Assembly: GCA_945897695.1 (NCBI GenBank)
Contig: CAMDGW010000090.1
Span: 1-9,120, forward strand
Source: Pseudobacteriovorax antillogorgiicola
Lineage (GTDB): Bacteria; Bdellovibrionota_B; Oligoflexia; Oligoflexales; RGVZ01
Direction: 5' to 3'
Length of the DNA stretch: 9,120 nucleotides
Under the pieces are notes generated by a model that was not told where the DNA came from, ran no database searches, and saw nothing but the letters and a program-made list of their open reading frames with translations. How positions within the stretch are numbered: the first letter of the stretch is position 1; every line of letters starts with the position of its first letter. The translations under genes were made by a program, and so were the position numbers. Below, piece after piece: positions 5,566-9,120 of the stretch.

Positions 5566-6417
5566 TCACTCAGGCGTACCGGCTCTCGCCAATTCATAAA
5601 GCTCCGCAGTGCCACGATGGCCAGCCATTACGGAAATCATGTCAGGTGTGTGCTGCCAGACCACGATATTCAACTTGTCTCCTGCATAGGGACGGAAGCG
5701 TAAACCACGATAATCTGCCTCCGTGCCGCTGAACGGAAGATCAGTCATCTTGCCTGGAATCATAAAGTGGTGAAGGTGCTCGTTGTTTCGCTCAGGACTT
5801 ATATAATTTACGGCAATAACCTTCATCACATCATAGTCAATAATGGAAACACCTTCAGGATTCCATCCTTTTAGTGGTCGAAGCACATTCGGCCTAAACG
5901 TCAATCCTGGAACATTGGCGACAAACTGCCTAACTTCCTCAAGATCGCTTGAAGGAAGATTTGTGCGACCCTCAGGGTCTTCTTCCAGTGCCAAAGCTTC
6001 ATAACCGAGGTATTCGATCACATCAAATTTAGTAGCCGGCCGCGGCATGAACATATAAATCAATGAACCAAATAATCCCACCAAGATGACGGTCAATATA
6101 GCACGGCGTATCAGCGTGCCGCGGGATTCAGACCGCTCCGCTTCGGCTATTTCACTTGCCTCTTGGGTCTCACGGATCTGATCGTCCTGTGCAAAGTTTC
6201 GAAGCTTATGCTTCAAAGACTCCGGCCCACCCAGATCACCAAGCGAAGACTGAAATTTGCCGCGATTTTCTTGGAATGCTGCCACACTTGACTGCCTGCT
6301 TGCCAGCATCTCATTGAATTTTCCGCTGACTGAGGGAGGCAATTCACCATCTAGATATTCAGAAATATATCCGAAGAACAGATCTTCTCCGTGCATTTCA
6401 CCCGTGTTTGTTGGCAT
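5566..6417 (-). CDS. Putative membrane anti-sigma factor, zinc-free
   Basis: The 283-residue protein is inferred to hold the adjacent sigma-like protein at the inner membrane. Residues 14-60, starting FFGYISEYLDGELPP, resemble the anti-sigma domain that often begins with L-S-x-Y-L-D-G-E-L. The HxxxCxxC zinc ligands are absent, and the protein has no cysteine at all. A charged linker (70-102, rich in Glu, Arg and Ser) leads to one membrane helix at about 104-124. The remaining 155 residues would be periplasmic; the end, VVWQHTPDMISVMAGH, resembles C-terminal sensor domains of some anti-sigma factors. GGAAGG lies 7 bases upstream of the ATG, and the gene starts 14 bases after the sigma gene stop. 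Gene order, topology and the YLDGEL signature support the call; no direct family match can be claimed. Confidence 0.7.
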   Translation of the reverse strand: MPTNTGEMHGEDLFFGYISEYLDGELPPSVSGKFNEMLASRQSSVAAFQENRGKFQSSLGDLGGPESLKHKLRNFAQDDQIRETQEASEIAEAERSESRGTLIRRAILTVILVGLFGSLIYMFMPRPATKFDVIEYLGYEALALEEDPEGRTNLPSSDLEEVRQFVANVPGLTFRPNVLRPLKGWNPEGVSIIDYDVMKVIAVNYISPERNNEHLHHFMIPGKMTDLPFSGTEADYRGLRFRPYAGDKLNIVVWQHTPDMISVMAGHRGTAELYELARAGTPE

Positions 6418-6431
6418 GGATTTACCTTCCC

Positions 6432-6884
6432 TTACACTTTAACAGAATTAGTCGCCAAAAATTTCTGCGCTCCGGCGAGCAATAATCTGAATTTGGATTC
6501 ATCGCAGCCTAGAATCTTGGCCGCGTCATTAAGCTCGAGTCCTGCTATTTCAATCATGAATAGAGCTGCACGCTGGTCTTCTCCGAGCGTTTTCATGCTC
6601 TGAAGAACAGGTGCCTTCCATTCGTGAAATTTTTCTGACTTGATCTTTTTCCAGGCCTTAACCGCGAAATTCATGAGCAATTTCTGAGGAGATGAGTCGG
6701 TACCCACCTTGGAAAAGTCTTCTATCAGGAGACGAAATGCCTCTTCGGTAAGCCTCTCGGCTCCCTCCCGGCTCACGGTCATGAGAGCCCCGAATCTGAA
6801 GACTAGGTCAGAACGCTCGTAATAGTCATTTGTGTATAGCTCAAGCTGCTTACCGCTAAACCCGTTGGTGAGGCTTTGCGCCAT
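6432..6884 (-). CDS. Divergent ECF-like sigma factor
   Basis: The 150-residue protein has the two-part layout of an ECF (group 4) sigma factor. Residues about 22-58 (YERSDLVFRFGALMTVSREG, then AERLTEEAFRLLIEDF) fit region 2. Residues about 92-144 (LQSMKTLGEDQRAALFMIEI, AGLELNDAAKILGCDESKF) fit the region 4 helix-turn-helix. Both are divergent: the D-L-V-Q-E core of region 2 reads ERLTEEAF, and the recognition helix, usually T-V-K-S-R-L-x-R-A-R, reads KFRLLLAGAQ. The protein is also shorter than most ECF factors (about 170-200). ATG at 6884 is chosen over one 30 bases upstream because GGGAGG lies 5 bases before it. The anti-sigma-like gene follows after 14 bases, the classic pairing. It may instead be a sigma-like regulator that no longer drives transcription. 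Confidence 0.72.
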   Translation of the reverse strand: MAQSLTNGFSGKQLELYTNDYYERSDLVFRFGALMTVSREGAERLTEEAFRLLIEDFSKVGTDSSPQKLLMNFAVKAWKKIKSEKFHEWKAPVLQSMKTLGEDQRAALFMIEIAGLELNDAAKILGCDESKFRLLLAGAQKFLATNSVKV

Positions 6885-6952
6885 ATCACCCTCCCAAAAA
6901 TACCAGTCCAAAAACGAAGCGAAAGGTCACCTAAAAAAAAATACTTTTCTCT

Positions 6953-6982
6953 ATTATACCAATTATTTGGGAGGTAAAACAA
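6953..6982 (-). promoter_or_regulatory. Promoter of the sigma/anti-sigma/aat unit
   Basis: On the - strand a perfect TATAAT (6958-6953) follows TTGTTT (6982-6977) at 18 bases. The -10 box is consensus and the -35 box matches at 3 of 6 positions. The leader to the ATG would be about 60 bases and includes a run of nine T. The housekeeping look suggests the unit is not solely self-activated by its own sigma factor. Confidence 0.6.
6959..6970. promoter_or_regulatory. CCAATTATTTGG element in the sigma promoter spacer
   Basis: CCAA and TTGG face each other across four bases, directly abutting the -10 box. The ten bases ACCAATTATT (6958-6967 on the + strand) recur on the - strand within the lipoprotein promoter palindrome at 4843-4859. 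It is a candidate shared operator. Confidence 0.35.
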
Positions 6983-6984
6983 GC

Positions 6985-7091
6985 ACCGACCCCCTACCCC
7001 CAACGTCCCCTAGACAAACGCGGGTAGCCATGCCACCCTGCTGCTTTGCGCACAAGGGGCTCCCACCCTCGGTATCAGGAAGGCTTTGTGA
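6985..7091. other. G+C-rich part of the divergent intergenic region (sigma / kdsB)
   Basis: The 207-base gap between the divergent sigma and kdsB genes is AT-rich on the sigma side and unusually C-rich (+ strand) on the kdsB side. Three tracts of five, five and four C lie within 6990-7010. An imperfect 7-bp hairpin sits at 7022-7038 (GGGTAGC against GCCACCC). The + strand shows no convincing promoter for kdsB, although one must lie here or use a non-sigma70 form. The region is probably the kdsB leader; no RNA gene is recognised. Confidence 0.4.
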
Positions 7092-7841
7092 ATGAACTTT
7101 AAGCACTGGCTCGTTATCATTCCTGCTCGACTTAAGTCAGAGCGTCTCCCAAGAAAACCTTTGGTTGACCTCGCAGGAAAACCTTTGATTGTCAGAGTCT
7201 ATGAAAATTTGTCTCCATTAAAAGCAAAAGGCGCCAAGATCGTTGTCGCTGTTGATCACTCTGATACGGTCAAGACGTGTGAGACCCACAGCATTCCATT
7301 TGTAATGACAGCCGAAGATTTAGCGAGCGGAACTGATCGGTGCAACGCAGCCGCCCAGTCTTTCAATGAAGCCGAATTCATTCTCAACGTCCAAGGTGAC
7401 GAACCCTTCATCAATACAGAAGATTTAATGCGACTCATGGAAAATATGCAGCAAACCGCTGCCCCCCTTGGAACGCTTGGCTATCGCAATAATGATTGGA
7501 GCCAGTTCATAGATCCAAACGTCGTCAAAATCGTGATGAGCGATGACGGTACAGCCATTTATTTTAGCCGGGCTCCAGTACCTTTTGATCGGGAGGTAAG
7601 CCGCCAAGGAACACAAACAGTCACCTTCTGGCAACATCTTGGAGTTTATGCTTACCAGCGATCCGCGTTGAGAGACTTTTGTAAGTTAAATCCGTCCATC
7701 TTGGAACAAACAGAAAAACTAGAGCAACTCAGGGCTGTGAGTGCAGGATGGAAGATCAAAGTGATTGAGGCGAGGTCGAAGTCTCTTGGCATAGACACGG
7801 CCGAGGATTTACATCAGGCGAGGAAGCTGCTCCATGGGTAA
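7092..7841 (+). CDS. kdsB: KdsB, CMP-Kdo synthetase
   Basis: KdsB (3-deoxy-manno-octulosonate cytidylyltransferase) activates Kdo with CTP to CMP-Kdo for the lipopolysaccharide inner core, in the cytoplasm. The 249 residues match the family length. Visible motifs are the nucleotide-binding IIPARLKSERLPRKPL (9-24), LASGTDR (77-83), ILNVQGDEPFI (97-107, with metal-binding Asp103), IYFSRAPVPFDR (156-167), HLGVYAY (182-188), EKLEQLR (208-214) and LGIDTAEDL (232-240, with the second metal-binding Asp235). The start has AGGAAGG at 7077-7083, eight bases upstream. The stop overlaps the aroC start by 8 bases. It implies a Gram-negative outer membrane with Kdo-containing lipopolysaccharide. Confidence 0.96.
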   Translation: MNFKHWLVIIPARLKSERLPRKPLVDLAGKPLIVRVYENLSPLKAKGAKIVVAVDHSDTVKTCETHSIPFVMTAEDLASGTDRCNAAAQSFNEAEFILNVQGDEPFINTEDLMRLMENMQQTAAPLGTLGYRNNDWSQFIDPNVVKIVMSDDGTAIYFSRAPVPFDREVSRQGTQTVTFWQHLGVYAYQRSALRDFCKLNPSILEQTEKLEQLRAVSAGWKIKVIEARSKSLGIDTAEDLHQARKLLHG

Positions 7842-8934
7842 CACGTTCGGAAAACTATTCCATGTGACAACATTTGGCGAAAGTCATGGACCGGGAGTTG
7901 GCGTCGTTATTGACGGACTGCCAGGTAGCTTCCCTCTGGATCTGGAATCCGTTCAGTTGGAGCTGGATCGCAGGCGCCCTGGTCAATCCGAGTTAACGAC
8001 TTCACGCCAGGAATCTGACAAAGTCTCCTGCCTTAGTGGCTTAGAAAACGGGCGAACCCTGGGCGGACCTATCACTCTTTATGTAGCCAACATAGACAAG
8101 AAACCTCAAGACTACAACGATGTTAATTCCGTATTCAGGCCTGGCCACGCTGACTTCACCATGCTGACCAAGTACGGAGTCACAGCGCAAAGCGGCGGAG
8201 GTCGCGCAAGTGCACGAGAAACTATCGGTCGCGTAGCCGCCGGTGCAGTGGCCCGCCAGCTAATCAACGCATTAAACCCAGATGCCGCAATTATCGCTTG
8301 GGTGCATTCTGTCAAAGACATATCCGATTCAAAATCATTAGATGCCTCGGTGACGCGAGAGATGGTAGAGCAGTCTGAGGTTCGCTGTCCTGACTCTGAT
8401 TCCTCACGGCGCATGGCCGCCCTAATTCGACAGATGAAAGCCGATGGTGACAGCGTCGGTGGAGTGATCCGCTGCGTGATTCGAGGAATTCCGGCTGGAC
8501 TCGGGGAGCCTGTCTTTGACAAGCTAGAGGCTGATCTAGCCAAAGCCATGATGAGCCTACCAGCTTCGAAAGGATTTGAAATCGGAAGTGGTTTTTCAGG
8601 AACACACATGACCGGCAGTCAGCACAACGATCAAATGATAAAGAAAAATGGGAAAATCTGCACGAATACCAACCATGCCGGCGGCGTTGCTGGCGGGATC
8701 TCAAACGGCGAAATTATTGCCATAAACGTGGCATTTAAGCCAGTTTCCACAATTTTCAAGTCCCAAAGCACAGTTGACCGAGCAGGAAATGAAATTACAT
8801 TTAAACTAGAGAGTGGACGTCATGATCCCTGTGTGCTGCCCCGGGCTGTCCCAATGGTGGAAGCCATGGCTGCAATGGTGATTGCTGATCACATGTTAAG
8901 GTGGAAATCGCTGCAGCCATTCATCAAATCCTAA
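7834..8934 (+). CDS. aroC: AroC, chorismate synthase
   Basis: AroC eliminates phosphate from 5-enolpyruvylshikimate-3-phosphate to give chorismate, using reduced FMN; it is the last shikimate-pathway step. The 366 residues match the usual length and motifs: TFGESHGPG (13-21, catalytic His18), DRRRPGQ (45-51), FRPGHAD (101-107, catalytic His105), GGGRASARET (121-130), EVRCPD (182-187), GDSVGG (205-210), NHAGGVAGGISNG (280-292) and RHDPC (329-333). Ser120 stands where many family members have Arg before GGGR, a position known to vary. The ATG lies inside the kdsB end, with GAGGAAG (7820-7826) 7 bases upstream, so the two genes are probably translationally coupled. Its product, chorismate, is the precursor used by MqnA at the start of the futalosine pathway. 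Confidence 0.97.
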   Translation: MGNTFGKLFHVTTFGESHGPGVGVVIDGLPGSFPLDLESVQLELDRRRPGQSELTTSRQESDKVSCLSGLENGRTLGGPITLYVANIDKKPQDYNDVNSVFRPGHADFTMLTKYGVTAQSGGGRASARETIGRVAAGAVARQLINALNPDAAIIAWVHSVKDISDSKSLDASVTREMVEQSEVRCPDSDSSRRMAALIRQMKADGDSVGGVIRCVIRGIPAGLGEPVFDKLEADLAKAMMSLPASKGFEIGSGFSGTHMTGSQHNDQMIKKNGKICTNTNHAGGVAGGISNGEIIAINVAFKPVSTIFKSQSTVDRAGNEITFKLESGRHDPCVLPRAVPMVEAMAAMVIADHMLRWKSLQPFIKS

Positions 8935-8965
8935 TTCGGGACTGTTTAGAATTTATGAATATCTA

Positions 8966-8980
8966 CCCTGAAAATCAGGG
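8966..8980 (+). terminator. Small stem-loop after aroC, weak terminator candidate
   Basis: CCCTGA and TCAGGG form a perfect 6-bp stem with an AAA loop, 32 bases after the aroC stop. The following bases are AAAATTTAG rather than a U-tract, so termination would be weak. It may instead be part of the next gene's leader. Confidence 0.3.
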
Positions 8981-9001
8981 AAAATTTAGAGGAGTATTTT
9001 T

Positions 9002-9120
9002 ATGGGATTTTCGATAACGAGCTTTATGAAAGGTTTGATCATCTCAAGCGGGATTATTTGTGGAATGATGACGTCATCGACATCCCCCGCCTACTCACTT
9101 CCGTCAAATCAAGAAAAACC
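9002..9120 (+). CDS. Start of a probable exported protein (truncated by the window end)
   Basis: Thirty-nine codons are visible, beginning MGFSITSFMKGLIISSGIIC. Lys10 is followed by a hydrophobic stretch (11-23), then small polar residues and S-P-A at 28-30. This fits a Sec signal peptide with possible cleavage after Ala30. Cys20 is not in a good lipobox. AGAGGAG (8988-8994) lies 7 bases before the ATG, a strong ribosome site. The family cannot be told from the visible part. Confidence 0.7.
   Translation, partial: MGFSITSFMKGLIISSGIICGMMTSSTSPAYSLPSNQEK

Noticed and set aside
7022..7038. Hairpin GGGTAGC/GCCACCC as a terminator or small RNA
   Set aside because: The stem is short, with a mismatch or wobble and a three-base loop, and no U-tract follows on either strand.
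6832..7095. 87-residue + strand open frame across the sigma/kdsB gap
   Set aside because: It overlaps the sigma start on the other strand, shows odd Pro/Cys-rich composition and lacks a ribosome site.
8112..8609. 165-residue antisense open frame inside aroC
   Set aside because: aroC is unmistakable on the + strand; the antisense frame is Ser/Arg/Ala-rich with no recognisable features.

Overview
The window comes from a Gram-negative bacterium of moderate G+C that makes menaquinone by the futalosine route: it has mqnD and mqnE-type genes, a kdsB gene for Kdo-containing lipopolysaccharide, and outer-membrane-type lipoproteins. That combination, with an Aat transferase and a Tyr/Asn-rich lipoprotein, suggests a deltaproteobacterium-like or Bdellovibrio-like lineage. 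This is inference; no rRNA or tRNA gene is present to settle it.

Left part (1-4100, all + strand): the possible last codons of an unseen gene, then mqnD and mqnE 20 bases apart. Next come a small one-helix membrane protein and a DedA/VTT-family membrane protein, 15 bases apart and possibly with their own promoter. The mqnE product is about twice the usual length. Its C-terminal half can be aligned with its own N-terminal radical SAM domain but has lost all three cluster cysteines, so it looks like an active enzyme fused in frame to a dead copy of a MqnE/MqnC-type domain. This is the most unusual feature of the window.

Centre (4101-6984, - strand): a 14-bp bidirectional terminator separates the + genes from a convergent lipoprotein gene. 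The lipoprotein has a clear lipobox, a small Cys/Trp/Arg cluster and a 77-residue Tyr/Asn-rich tail. Its promoter is well formed and sits in a cluster of palindromes. Upstream of it lies a tight three-gene unit: a divergent ECF-like sigma factor, a one-helix anti-sigma-like protein without zinc ligands, and aat (leucyl/phenylalanyl-tRNA-protein transferase). Early aat contains a strong intragenic terminator-like hairpin. The sigma promoter and the lipoprotein promoter share a CCAATTATT-type near-palindrome, which hints at a common regulator.

Right part (7092-9120, + strand): kdsB and aroC overlap by 8 bases and are probably translationally coupled. AroC makes chorismate, the starting compound of the futalosine pathway represented at the left end. 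The window ends in the first 39 codons of a probable exported protein. No mobile element, CRISPR array, RNA gene or attachment site is visible, and no gene-free stretch exceeds about 210 bases.
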